Assembly (NCBI GenBank): GCA_021498125.1
Contig: JAIZWL010000001.1
Location: forward strand, 447,434-511,433
Origin: Candidatus Thorarchaeota archaeon
GTDB lineage: Archaea > Asgardarchaeota > Thorarchaeia > Thorarchaeales > Thorarchaeaceae
Length of the DNA stretch: 64,000 bases
Reading direction: 5' to 3'
Of the stretch, positions 51,879 to 60,373 are shown piece after piece. The notes beneath the pieces were generated by a model. It searched no databases, was not told the origin of the DNA, and saw only the letters and a program-made list of their open reading frames with translations. Both the position numbers and the translations under genes were made by a program. Numbering within the stretch: the first letter of the stretch is position 1; each line of letters begins with the position of its first letter.

Positions 51879-52622
51879 ATGAGTCAATACAAAATTGAAC
51901 GAGTCAAGACAGGCGTCCCTGGTCTTGATGAGCTAATTGAAGGAGGCTTTCCAAAAGGTGATACTATCCTTGTGGCCGGAAAGGCTGGTACAGGAAAGAG
52001 TATCTTGGCAACACAGTTTCTATACCGTGGTGTTGTCGACTATGACGAGCCCGGTGTACTCATCACTCTGGAGGAACCGCCTCGCCTTATCAAACGAAAC
52101 ATGATGCGCTTTGGTATGGACCTTGAGAAGCTGGAGAAGTCTGGCAAGTTGGCTATTGTTGATCTTTCGCCTGCACGGACGACCTCTGTAAACATTGAGG
52201 AATACCCAAGTTTTGACCTGTCCGGGCTTGAAGCAATTATCATGCATCATGTGAAGCGGATCAATGCTCAACGGGTGGTCATCGATACTATCTCAATTCT
52301 GGCTTACAAGTTCAAGAGCCGCGACATCTTGCGTGAAGAAATCTTCAAGATGTGCGCGAATATAACTCGTGCGGGTTGCACGCTCTTATTGACGAGTGAG
52401 ATTCCTGCACAGGATACTGGTTTCGGAGTGTTTGATATTGAAGCCTTTCTCGCGTCTGGAGTGATCGTTCTGTATAATGAAAAGATTAGTGACACTTCTC
52501 GTTCCCGATCGATTGAAGTCTTGAAGCTTAGAGGCTCTAAGCACAGTTCGCGAATCCATTCAATGCGTATCACTGACGAGGGGATTCGAGTCTGGCCGGG
52601 CGAGATCTCACCAGGCACCTAA
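51879..52622 (+). CDS. KaiC-like RecA-superfamily ATPase, copy 1
   Basis: A 247-residue single-domain KaiC/RadA-like ATPase. It starts KTGVPGLDELIEGGFPKGD, then Walker A VAGKAGTGKSILAT, the LITLEEPPRLI segment typical of KaiC-like proteins, and Walker B RVVIDTIS. Archaeal single-domain KaiC homologues often act in signalling with kinases or roadblock/GTPase proteins, but targets are mostly unknown. The ATG at 51879 follows the redox gene. A second, more divergent copy lies 28 bases downstream. Confidence 0.9.
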   Translation: MSQYKIERVKTGVPGLDELIEGGFPKGDTILVAGKAGTGKSILATQFLYRGVVDYDEPGVLITLEEPPRLIKRNMMRFGMDLEKLEKSGKLAIVDLSPARTTSVNIEEYPSFDLSGLEAIIMHHVKRINAQRVVIDTISILAYKFKSRDILREEIFKMCANITRAGCTLLLTSEIPAQDTGFGVFDIEAFLASGVIVLYNEKISDTSRSRSIEVLKLRGSKHSSRIHSMRITDEGIRVWPGEISPGT

Positions 52623-52650
52623 ACAATAACAAACCACTGAGGAATAATTG

Positions 52651-53358
52651 ATGTCCGAGCATACACAAGATTCGGAAACGCCTCATCCATTAAAAGCGCA
52701 TCCCATGATTGGCGACCTTGTGCAATTTGGTCAATTGACCCAAGTTTCAATAATGCTAGTTGGGCCAATTGGTTCGGGAAAGACCACCTATGCAGAGGCA
52801 TACCTTGCGGAAGGTCTCGAGTTGGGGTTTCCGGCAGTCTTTGTGACGACAGATGTTTCTCCTCGTGTCATAAGAAACGATATGGCTCGGCATGGTTGGA
52901 ATATTGACGAGTACGAGCGTGCAGGGCAATTCGTCTTCATTGATGGTTACTCTGAACGTATGGGTGCACCAAAGACAAGCAATGCTCGTTCTCTCACAAA
53001 GGTCGATGATATTAGCGAGCTAGGTATAGTCCTCTCTGAAGTTTTAGACAACTTGGTCGTGGCGCGAGTGGTAATCGATAGTCTGTCAACGTTGATTCTC
53101 CATTCCACCCCGGCTTCTATGCCGCGTGCTGTCCAGCGACTCAGTGGTAGAGTGACTCAGAGTTCCCATAGCATTATGTATGTACTTGAAGAGGGCGTTC
53201 ATGATGAGAAGACCTATGCAACATTCTCGTATCTTGCTGATGCGGTCCTACGATTCAAGGTCGAGGATGCTCCTCCCATCCCAAAGCACTATGTCCGAAT
53301 GGAACGGATGCGTGGTACTGAGACCACACGAACTTGGATGGAGTTTGTAATCGAATGA
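52651..53358 (+). CDS. KaiC-like RecA-superfamily ATPase, copy 2 (divergent)
   Basis: About 235 residues. It lacks the N-terminal TGVPGLDEL block of its neighbour and starts with an uncertain segment leading to Walker A LVGPIGSGKTTYAEAYL, then VFVTTDVSPRVIRNDMARHGW, Walker B ARVVIDSLSTLI and the late RMERMRGTETTRTWMEF. It is probably a partner or heteromeric subunit of the preceding ATPase. ATG 52651 is chosen; the TTG one codon upstream is equivalent. Confidence 0.85.
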   Translation: MSEHTQDSETPHPLKAHPMIGDLVQFGQLTQVSIMLVGPIGSGKTTYAEAYLAEGLELGFPAVFVTTDVSPRVIRNDMARHGWNIDEYERAGQFVFIDGYSERMGAPKTSNARSLTKVDDISELGIVLSEVLDNLVVARVVIDSLSTLILHSTPASMPRAVQRLSGRVTQSSHSIMYVLEEGVHDEKTYATFSYLADAVLRFKVEDAPPIPKHYVRMERMRGTETTRTWMEFVIE

Positions 53359-53410
53359 GTGTGACTACCATCACATCTATTAACAATAGGCTGTCGGGTT
53401 TGACTGCGGG

Positions 53411-55717
53411 ATGGTCGAATTGGTATCGCAGATTCAAAGTATCTTGAGAGATATTCTCTGTGCGTCAGTTTCCCTAGATGATGGGCTCTCCGCTCTTCAA
53501 AGCATCGCACGTGATCATCCCGAGGAAGTAGAACTAGCATATGAGGTGGCTCGTGCCATTGAAGAGATCCTTCTTCGAAGGCCCTCTCTTGCCAGTACAA
53601 AGCTGACGGAATTGACAGTCCGCCTCTCATTTGATGAGCGTCGTGATCTCCCAAAGATGCTCATGCTTCTCGAGACCAGATATACCAATTCTTTCAGACG
53701 TAATGAGGCTGAGCTTCTCCCTGATGTCCAAGCAATACCAAACTTGCTAGACATATTGAGCGAGCTCTCGCAATCGATGGGTACTGCTCTTGAAATCAAC
53801 CTTCGCCCACTTCTCCCCTTTCTCTCAGATGAGACCCTTCTGACCTTAGATGCGATCTATACGCGGAAACATGAGGCCTCAACACTAGTGGCTGTTCACG
53901 AGGTCCATTATTTGACCGCGCTCTTACTGGATGCAGGTATGTTCGAGTGTGCCGAGGCGCTTCTCAATCAGCTTCTGATAATCGCACGGGAGATGAATCT
54001 CTCGGACTTTGAATTCGAGCTCACTCTTGATGAGGCAGCCGTATTGACAGAGCTTGGAATGTACGATGAGTGTCGAAGACTCCTCAACCCTCAGATAGAG
54101 GCCGCAACGGCTGCTGACAACCATGAGCATCTTGCTGCGCTCATGTTGCAACTGAGCATAAATGAGACCCGTGACGACACGATCCCCTATATGACTGCAC
54201 GAGCCCTTGGTGATCGTGCTATTGCGCTCTATTCTGATGCTGTTGACAAGAGTCTTCTCTCCATCGAACAATTGGGTGCCGCCTATGTCACGATCGCCTC
54301 GAACATTCTCAGCACTGGTTGGCGTGAGGGAGTCGATGAGGCCATCACCCGGTACAAGTCCGCTCTTGAGGTAGTAGAGGCCATTGAGCCGCGTACTCTC
54401 GATCAATCACTTCTTCTCTTCAAGACTCTGGCCGGAATTGGATTCGCATATGGTCTGCTGGGCGACTATGATAGTATCCATCGTGCAATTGACTATCTTA
54501 ATCAGGCATCTTCGCTTCTCAATGAGACTGATGTTCGTGATCGTGATAGCCGTGTTGAGAGGGCGTGGTGCAATGCAACGATAGGGTGGATTTGTCTCAC
54601 CTCTGAATCCGATGAATTCTGGGATCAAGGTACTAAGGCTCTCAAGAATGCTCTCTCTATGCGTGAAGATCTTCTCAAAGAGGATCTGGTAAACTCGCTG
54701 GATATTATCAGTTGTAAGGTTGGACTTGGGCTGTCCCTTCTAAGAACGAACGAGGCTATTGATGATACTACGTTAGCTCTATTGCGTGACGCTCTTTTAC
54801 AATACATCCCCCTCTTGTTCACCGATCAACGGGCAATGGTCGAGACCTCTATAACAATCTATGACATCATGTGGATGACCCATAGGCATGAAGTGGCAAT
54901 TCCCTCGCGTCTTCTGGGTCTTCTCGAAGAAGTCATGAAGATGTTGGATGTGACGCAGGTCCATGATGGCGAGACCTTTGTTGTAGGCGCAAAGATGGTC
55001 GTACCTTATCTCCAAAGATCTTGGGAGACACTTCAGAGAGTGGCTCAGGAGACGATTCAATCAGGACATCAGCTGCATGATGTTGCACATCTTCTCTCTG
55101 CTCTCTCCACATCTAAAATGAATCATGATGTGTTGAATTCGGGAATTCCTGTCGCTCTTCACAATCCTGTGACCGATGCTGTTATTGCCGCCGATCCGAT
55201 ATTAGCGCAATATTGGAAGGGCCAGTTTTCCTTGGCTGACGCATTGCATTCCTTCTACACAAACAAAGACTATCCGACGCTCGCCGAGAAATTATATCGT
55301 GCGGCGACCGAGTTACGCGCAGTAGACTCCGTGGAATGTGAATTTGATGAATCAGTTGAGTTCATTAAAGCAACGGCAGTAACGCTCTCGATCGTTCTGT
55401 TTCGATTCACACGTGCTCTCCAAGGGCGCTATGCTATGACTGTTAATGTCACCGATGATGACATTCTTATTGGAACCGACTTTACAGAGCCTTTCAGTTT
55501 CATGTTGACTCAAGATTGGCTTGGCCTTGTAAAAATCACGACCGCCTATCTTCAGATGGTCGAGCGCGAAGATGTGAAGACGCATCCATATCTAAATGCA
55601 GTCTTCTCTAACATCTCCCGTTCGATTCGCATGATGGATCGTGTTGCTCTTGTTGAGCGTCGCATTCTCACGTTTCTAGGGTCAGAGATGAATCAGCGTT
55701 ACTATCTGCGGCGATAG
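53411..55717 (+). CDS. Large helical-repeat (TPR-like) protein
   Basis: A 768-residue, almost all-helical soluble protein. Repeated helix pairs such as LLLDAGMFECAEALLNQLLI, ELGMYDECRRLLNPQIEA, and GLLGDYDSIHRAIDYLNQAS have the TPR spacing with small residues at the expected sites. The C-terminal part has a more beta-like insertion (AMTVNVTDDDILIGTDF). I do not recognise a named family. It closes the GTPase/KaiC island and may be its scaffold or effector. It is convergent with the second EF-2, 3 bases apart. Confidence 0.75.
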   Translation: MVELVSQIQSILRDILCASVSLDDGLSALQSIARDHPEEVELAYEVARAIEEILLRRPSLASTKLTELTVRLSFDERRDLPKMLMLLETRYTNSFRRNEAELLPDVQAIPNLLDILSELSQSMGTALEINLRPLLPFLSDETLLTLDAIYTRKHEASTLVAVHEVHYLTALLLDAGMFECAEALLNQLLIIAREMNLSDFEFELTLDEAAVLTELGMYDECRRLLNPQIEAATAADNHEHLAALMLQLSINETRDDTIPYMTARALGDRAIALYSDAVDKSLLSIEQLGAAYVTIASNILSTGWREGVDEAITRYKSALEVVEAIEPRTLDQSLLLFKTLAGIGFAYGLLGDYDSIHRAIDYLNQASSLLNETDVRDRDSRVERAWCNATIGWICLTSESDEFWDQGTKALKNALSMREDLLKEDLVNSLDIISCKVGLGLSLLRTNEAIDDTTLALLRDALLQYIPLLFTDQRAMVETSITIYDIMWMTHRHEVAIPSRLLGLLEEVMKMLDVTQVHDGETFVVGAKMVVPYLQRSWETLQRVAQETIQSGHQLHDVAHLLSALSTSKMNHDVLNSGIPVALHNPVTDAVIAADPILAQYWKGQFSLADALHSFYTNKDYPTLAEKLYRAATELRAVDSVECEFDESVEFIKATAVTLSIVLFRFTRALQGRYAMTVNVTDDDILIGTDFTEPFSFMLTQDWLGLVKITTAYLQMVEREDVKTHPYLNAVFSNISRSIRMMDRVALVERRILTFLGSEMNQRYYLRR

Positions 55718-55720
55718 TCA

Positions 55721-57802
55721 TCATTCGCGCTGCCCCACTGGTCTGTACTCTCCCGGTCTTGCACCCCACGTTGCCCAGCCCGATGTTGCTGTTCGCAATT
55801 CCCTTGCCAGTCCAAAAGATTCTCGTACAGGTATCTCCGCTTGAACTTTGTATAAGGACCGTTCCGAGTCTATCTGAAGCACATGCCCCTTTCTCCGCGC
55901 GAGGATCGATGAGATGACCCCCACATGTTCTTCCGGTGCTGTGATCTCAAGCTGTATCCATGGCTCCATGAGAACAGGGTCTCCACTTATGACACTCTCT
56001 CTCGCAGCCTGCAAGAGCGGTTGTGTCACATCCCTCCAGGTTGTTTCTGGTTTCTCGCTATAGAGGTGCGTCTTGAGAATCCTCAGAGTGACTCGTCGCA
56101 TCCTCTCCCCTGCGACCGGTCCACTACGCATAAGCGTTGTAAATGCCTCTCGGACCCATTCGAACCCGTCAATATGTGGACCGATCGTCTTAGAGTCGTC
56201 AATGAGATAGTTTCCTGCACTGGCGTCTGCAATAAGAATGTCTTTCGTGGGTGGCGCATTATCAACAGTGAGTTCAGCCCGCACAGTGAATTGACTAGTG
56301 TCCTCCGCTCCACTTGTGATCTCCGTACCATTGTGTGTCATCTGCTCTTTGAATAACACCATTGGTTCTCCTAGGCGGACTTCTATCCCCTGTCTCGCAA
56401 GCTTTTCGATAGCGATCTCAACATGAAGTTCCCCCGCCCCTGATAGAAGCATCTCGCCAGTCTCCGGATTGACTGTGAACTCCAGTGCCGGATCTGTCGC
56501 CACAAACTGCATAATTGGTTCCTTTATAGAGGACAGTTCACTTAGCCTCTTGGGTTCAATGGTATAGGTGACAACAGCCTCAGTGGGATACTGGAGGTCA
56601 GTCATTGGCCACCCCTCTTTGGACTCTGCATCGACTAAGGTGTCTCCTATGGCGACATCTTGTAGTCCGGTGAGAAAGGCAATATTTCCACAGGGAACGA
56701 CAGGAAGCGCAATACGACTTCGGGACATTGTGATTCCCACCTGCAATGTCTTGTCTACATTTTCTGAACGGAGATTTCGAAGTGGCCGAGCTCTCTCAAG
56801 TCTTCCCGATAGAACACGTCCGGTGGCAACGGTTCCTGCATGTCTGTCTGGTCTGACATCCGCAATGATGATGACGCAATGCCCGTTCTTATCACAGGTC
56901 ATGAGGGATTTGACGAATTGTGTGTTTTCGTGTCCTCTCCAGAATTGAGGGACTCTATATCCCTGTGCCCGAATTGGGTCGGGTGTTGTAGTCACAAGTG
57001 CATCAAGGACAACTGGGGCAAGCGGATATCTCTTCTGTAAAAGCTCCTCTTGCTCTTCATCATACGCCTTTACACAGTCCTCCAAGATCGAAACGAATGC
57101 TCGTGCAAGATCAGATGGACTCTCACTTCCACCAGCGTGGGCCTTCAGGGTTTCGAGTCCGATGCCCCATTTGTCAAGTGCAGAGCCTATAACGAGAGAC
57201 CCCTTCTTGAACGAGACCTCCCATTCTTCCAGTCTATCATCATCAAGATATTTGCCCAGCATCGTGTTAAACTCGCGGACCAGTTTAGTGATCTCGTCTG
57301 CCACTTTTTTCGTTCCAAGTCGTCGTTCAGTGATCAACCGATCCACTTTATTGACAAATAGTGTTGGCCTGACAAGCTCCTGCATGGCCTGTCTTGTGAC
57401 GGTCTCCGTCTGTACCATGATCCCCTCGATCACATCCACGACGATCAGTGCGCCATCAGTAAGCCGTAAGCCTCGTGTGACATGACTGGAGAAGTCAATA
57501 TGTCCCGGTGTGTCGATCAGATGAACTACTATGTCTTTTCCCCTCCATTTATGGAGGAGTGTGATGTTCGAGGCCTTGATCGTGATGCCACGTTCTTGTT
57601 CAATAAGGTCATAATCAAGAAGTCTTGCTCTGGCCGCCACCTCCTCCGAGAGGAGGCCTGAGGCCGCAATCAGCGAGTCAGCAAGAGTGGTCTTACCGTG
57701 ATCAATATGGGCAATAATCGTGCAATTTCTAATTCTCTCTGCTTCATCAATTAGCCCCGCAACTCGCTCATTTACGAACTTCTTGTAGAGCCTTGACAAC
57801 AA
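55721..57802 (-). CDS. EF-2 paralogue (aEF-2p-like) lacking the diphthamide histidine
   Basis: A 693-residue EF-2 homologue. The G domain is intact (IIAHIDHGKTTLADSL, EQERGITIKASN, LIDTPGHIDF, FVNKVDRL), with domains II-V recognisable (FVATDPALEFTVNPETGE, LLSGAGELHVEIAIEKL). In domain IV the HRGxxQ loop is replaced by text around HLYSEKPETTW with no His at the site (about 56020-56085), and the C-terminal RKRKG tail of EF-2 is missing: it ends soon after RTATSGWATWG. Together with EF-2 at 12486 this matches the two-paralogue state reported for several Asgard lineages. The start is TTG 57802, directly after the acyltransferase stop. Confidence 0.9.
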   Translation of the reverse strand: MLSRLYKKFVNERVAGLIDEAERIRNCTIIAHIDHGKTTLADSLIAASGLLSEEVAARARLLDYDLIEQERGITIKASNITLLHKWRGKDIVVHLIDTPGHIDFSSHVTRGLRLTDGALIVVDVIEGIMVQTETVTRQAMQELVRPTLFVNKVDRLITERRLGTKKVADEITKLVREFNTMLGKYLDDDRLEEWEVSFKKGSLVIGSALDKWGIGLETLKAHAGGSESPSDLARAFVSILEDCVKAYDEEQEELLQKRYPLAPVVLDALVTTTPDPIRAQGYRVPQFWRGHENTQFVKSLMTCDKNGHCVIIIADVRPDRHAGTVATGRVLSGRLERARPLRNLRSENVDKTLQVGITMSRSRIALPVVPCGNIAFLTGLQDVAIGDTLVDAESKEGWPMTDLQYPTEAVVTYTIEPKRLSELSSIKEPIMQFVATDPALEFTVNPETGEMLLSGAGELHVEIAIEKLARQGIEVRLGEPMVLFKEQMTHNGTEITSGAEDTSQFTVRAELTVDNAPPTKDILIADASAGNYLIDDSKTIGPHIDGFEWVREAFTTLMRSGPVAGERMRRVTLRILKTHLYSEKPETTWRDVTQPLLQAARESVISGDPVLMEPWIQLEITAPEEHVGVISSILARRKGHVLQIDSERSLYKVQAEIPVRESFGLARELRTATSGWATWGARPGEYRPVGQRE

Positions 57803-58390
57803 CTACCCAACCTTTTCATAGTCGCTCTTTGGGATCTTGGTTTCTTCTCCACAGGAAGAGCACTTCATGATGACAACCTCGTCGTCTTGGGTCACGATCT
57901 CACGAAGTGGGTGCCCGCACTTGCACACGAATCCGATCAGTCTTGCGGGGTTGCCGGCAACGAGACCATGTGCAGGAACATCTTTTGTGACCACTGAGCC
58001 ACTACCGACCAGACAGTATTCCCCAAGCACGGTATCACAGACAATGGTCGCATGAGCACCTATTGAGGCACCCTTCTTGACAAGGGTCTTTGCAACTTCC
58101 CAGGTCTCGGAGAACGCTCGCGGATACATATCATTTGTAAAGGTCATGTGAGGACCACAGAATACATCATCTTCAATGGTCACTCCGTGATATACGGAGA
58201 CCCCATTCTGTATCTTTACACGATCGCCGATGACGACATCTGCATCAATATAGACATCTTTTCCGATAATGCAGTTCTTGCCTATCTTCGCGCTTCCTCG
58301 AACATGGGCAAAGTGCCAGACCTTTGTCCCATCTCCGATCTGGGCTCCATCATCAACGACGGCCTTTGAGTGGATGAATATGTCGCTCAT
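57803..58390 (-). CDS. Left-handed beta-helix acyltransferase with C-terminal zinc ribbon
   Basis: A 195-residue hexapeptide-repeat protein. Repeats such as IHSKAVVDDGAQIGDGTKVW, IGKNCIIGKDVYIDADVVIGD and VKIQNGVSVYHGVTIEDDVF lead to a MTFTNDMYPRA loop, the pattern of UDP-sugar N-acetyltransferases of the WbpD/WlbB group. A zinc ribbon follows, VCKCGHPL and MKCSSCGEET. ATG 58390 is chosen because homology begins there; the frame to 58561 is antisense to the Lrp gene. Likely role: N-acetylation of a nucleotide-linked amino sugar for surface glycans. Confidence 0.85.
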   Translation of the reverse strand: MSDIFIHSKAVVDDGAQIGDGTKVWHFAHVRGSAKIGKNCIIGKDVYIDADVVIGDRVKIQNGVSVYHGVTIEDDVFCGPHMTFTNDMYPRAFSETWEVAKTLVKKGASIGAHATIVCDTVLGEYCLVGSGSVVTKDVPAHGLVAGNPARLIGFVCKCGHPLREIVTQDDEVVIMKCSSCGEETKIPKSDYEKVG

Positions 58391-58422
58391 TGTTCTCAAG
58401 AAGTCTAATGACCTATTGAGAG

Positions 58423-59043
58423 TTAACTCTTGCTCTTTCTCTGGCGCTTCGGTTGGGTCTTTGGTGATGCCCAGAGAAGACCATTGTATTCTTTGGTCGG
58501 TGGGCACCCCACACACTTGCCCATCTCGTATCTGCTGCACTCGTAACATTTCCGCCCACATGGTGTGGTGTCATCTTTCTTGTGTGCGGGTGCGAGATCG
58601 ACTGGTAAGAACTCGGGGACGAGCGGAGCATTTCCAAACCAGCTCTCAGATTTTCTGACACCCGGTTCTGTTCGCATACTGCACGTTCCTACCACTGACT
58701 CGAGGCTCCATGTGTCCTCAACGACCATCACCGCAAATAGATTGTATCTTCCAGTCACAGGGGAGAGAACGAGTAACCGCGGGCAATCTCTATATTTCTT
58801 GAGGATGCGATCCGCCACCTCACTGGACTCGGTCTCTATGCCCATGAAGAGGATCTTGATGTCCAGCTTTTCGGCGTTCACACCAGCAGTCACACGTAGA
58901 ATATTCTCATTGATCATCTTGTCGAGTCGTTTACTGACGGCAACGTGTGACATTCCAAGTTTGTTCCCAATCTCGGACAAACTCTTCCTTCCATCTTTGA
59001 GAAGGATCGATATTATCTCTTTGTCTATATTGTCGATAGTCAT
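58423..59043 (-). CDS. Lrp/AsnC-type transcription regulator with Cys-rich tail
   Basis: A 206-residue regulator. N-terminal HTH: IISILLKDGRKSLSEIGNKL then GMSHVAVSKRLDKMI; the middle has the RAM-like sensor (ILFMGIETESSEVADRILKK ... LVLSPVTGRYNLFAVMVVED). About 75 residues follow, including CGRKCYECSRYEMGKCVGCPP, a five-Cys cluster that may bind zinc or an Fe-S centre. That tail is not usual for Lrp proteins and suggests redox or metal sensing. It is followed by the acyltransferase gene 32 bases downstream. The ATG is at 59043. Confidence 0.85.
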   Translation of the reverse strand: MTIDNIDKEIISILLKDGRKSLSEIGNKLGMSHVAVSKRLDKMINENILRVTAGVNAEKLDIKILFMGIETESSEVADRILKKYRDCPRLLVLSPVTGRYNLFAVMVVEDTWSLESVVGTCSMRTEPGVRKSESWFGNAPLVPEFLPVDLAPAHKKDDTTPCGRKCYECSRYEMGKCVGCPPTKEYNGLLWASPKTQPKRQRKSKS

Positions 59044-59138
59044 CGGTGGGTACCCGCCCGCAGTATCAGGTTTCTTTGTGAAACTTCTTGTTGATTTGAG
59101 AATACAATACTATTTGAATTACACGGCTTTGGTTGTCT

Positions 59139-59762
59139 TTATACCTCTCGTGCCTTGTCCCAGTCATGGGCGTAGATGTGAGCGTTTACTGAGAGCGTAG
59201 TTATCCTTCCCTCATCGATCCCTGTCTGTATTGCAACATGATGGAGTAGTTCTGTGAGGCCATATACATTAGCCAGCCATGCGCCATACATGTCATTTGA
59301 TCGTATCATTACCGAGAGATCGAGTTGTTCCTCTCTCACCATAAAGACAAAGTGATTGAGACAGGGGACCTCATCGGTAGTTGTATCGATACGTGGGTCC
59401 CATGTGGTGGCAACTGCACGGCGAGAGTTCGGTGAGTCTCTGAGTTTGGTGATGCAATATTCGATCTGATTTACCTGTTCTGGCCCCCATGCATTTAGTC
59501 GCTCGCCATAGGTATAATCAAACCCCATCTTGTCAGGTGAGAGGAGTTGTGTGGCATATTTCTCCTTGAGGACTGTTTCACTAAACGGGTACTTCTCGGA
59601 CACGCGATCTCTTCGAGGTTCCTGAATGTGTATGACTGCATTATCTACCCACTTTGTCTCGATCCCGCGCTCATCGACTCGTACCATTCCATCGTTCATG
59701 ATCTTTCTAATGATCCTGATCCATCCGTCCACTGGTGTCTTCGCGCGCACATACACTGGCAT
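59139..59762 (-). CDS. thyA: Thymidylate synthase (archaeal ThyA type)
   Basis: About 208 residues, shorter than bacterial ThyA as in other archaeal enzymes. The catalytic Cys lies in EVPCLNHFVFMV, preceded by NSRRAVATTWDPR with the phosphate-binding Arg pair, and followed by RSNDMYGAWLANVYGL and VNAHIYAHDWDKA, the dUMP-binding residues. Methylates dUMP using methylene-pterin. Homology begins at MPVYVRAKTP, so ATG 59762 is chosen; the frame from 59855 adds unlikely residues. It uses the same C1 donor pool as the metVF genes of this window. Confidence 0.9.
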   Translation of the reverse strand: MPVYVRAKTPVDGWIRIIRKIMNDGMVRVDERGIETKWVDNAVIHIQEPRRDRVSEKYPFSETVLKEKYATQLLSPDKMGFDYTYGERLNAWGPEQVNQIEYCITKLRDSPNSRRAVATTWDPRIDTTTDEVPCLNHFVFMVREEQLDLSVMIRSNDMYGAWLANVYGLTELLHHVAIQTGIDEGRITTLSVNAHIYAHDWDKAREV

Positions 59763-60100
59763 TTTGGTCTTCCTCTCAACCTCTACAGGTCGTTGTCTCT
59801 TGTAATTCTCTCGTGGCAGCAGGATTTTCGTGGTAATTATAAGAATCGGTAACACATCTAGTGAGTGTTGCTATTGCCATTGCAAAAATGTTTGAATGAT
59901 TGGCTTTTCGGTCATTGTTCTCACTTGTCGGAAAATGAAGAGAGCGGCAAGTTAACATATCATAATAGCCAATCTGTTGGAGAATTCTTCCACTATGCAC
60001 CGATTCGCGTCCTTACGAATCCTTTTATCCAACTAAGTACAAATTGCAAAAGCCCGTTAGTCGGGCAGGGAAGAGAAAAGACCGCCGGGAGAGAAAGATA
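59763..60100. other. Divergent intergenic region between thyA and the glutaredoxin-nrdD operon
   Basis: About 340 bases between divergent dTMP/dNTP synthesis genes, with no coding frame I trust. It must hold promoters for both. AT-rich candidates include AACATATCATAATAG near 59956-59970. Shared regulation of thyA and nrdD is plausible but unproven. Confidence 0.4.
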
Positions 60101-60373
60101 GTGCCTACTGTATATGTTGTTACTCAGGAAAACTGTCCAAATTGTCCTGCTGCTAAAATGATAGTCCAGGAGGCACTATCTAACACACCTGTCAAGGTTG
60201 AGATTGTGGATCTTAACAACATGGATCCTGATTTTGAATTCCGCCTACTTGAGGAACAGGTGTTTGTGGCATCCACGCCGACTATTATCGTGGAACATGA
60301 TGGTGCTCTAAGACTCCTGTACAGCGGTGAAGTCCCTACACATGAGGGGATTCGCTCAGCAATTGAGGTATGA
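60101..60373 (+). CDS. Glutaredoxin-like protein, likely partner of NrdD
   Basis: About 90 residues with a thioredoxin fold: VPTVYVVTQENCPNCPAAKMI contains the redox CPNC, and VFVASTPTIIVEHDG provides the cis-Pro. GTG 60101 after GGGAGAGAAAG is chosen; the frame from 60044 adds basic text upstream. The stop overlaps the ATG of nrdD (ATGA), so translation is coupled. In some archaea and bacteria class III ribonucleotide reductases use such a reductant instead of formate; that use is inferred from the coupling. Confidence 0.87.
   Translation: MPTVYVVTQENCPNCPAAKMIVQEALSNTPVKVEIVDLNNMDPDFEFRLLEEQVFVASTPTIIVEHDGALRLLYSGEVPTHEGIRSAIEV

Noticed and set aside
55721-57802. Bacterial-type EF-G acquired by transfer
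   Set aside because: G-domain and domain III text (EQERGITIKASN, LLSGAGELHVEIAIEKL) is EF-2-like, and the two-paralogue state is known in Asgard archaea.
58391-58561. N-terminal extension of the hexapeptide acyltransferase
   Set aside because: The region is antisense to the end of the Lrp-type gene, and acyltransferase homology starts at ATG 58390.
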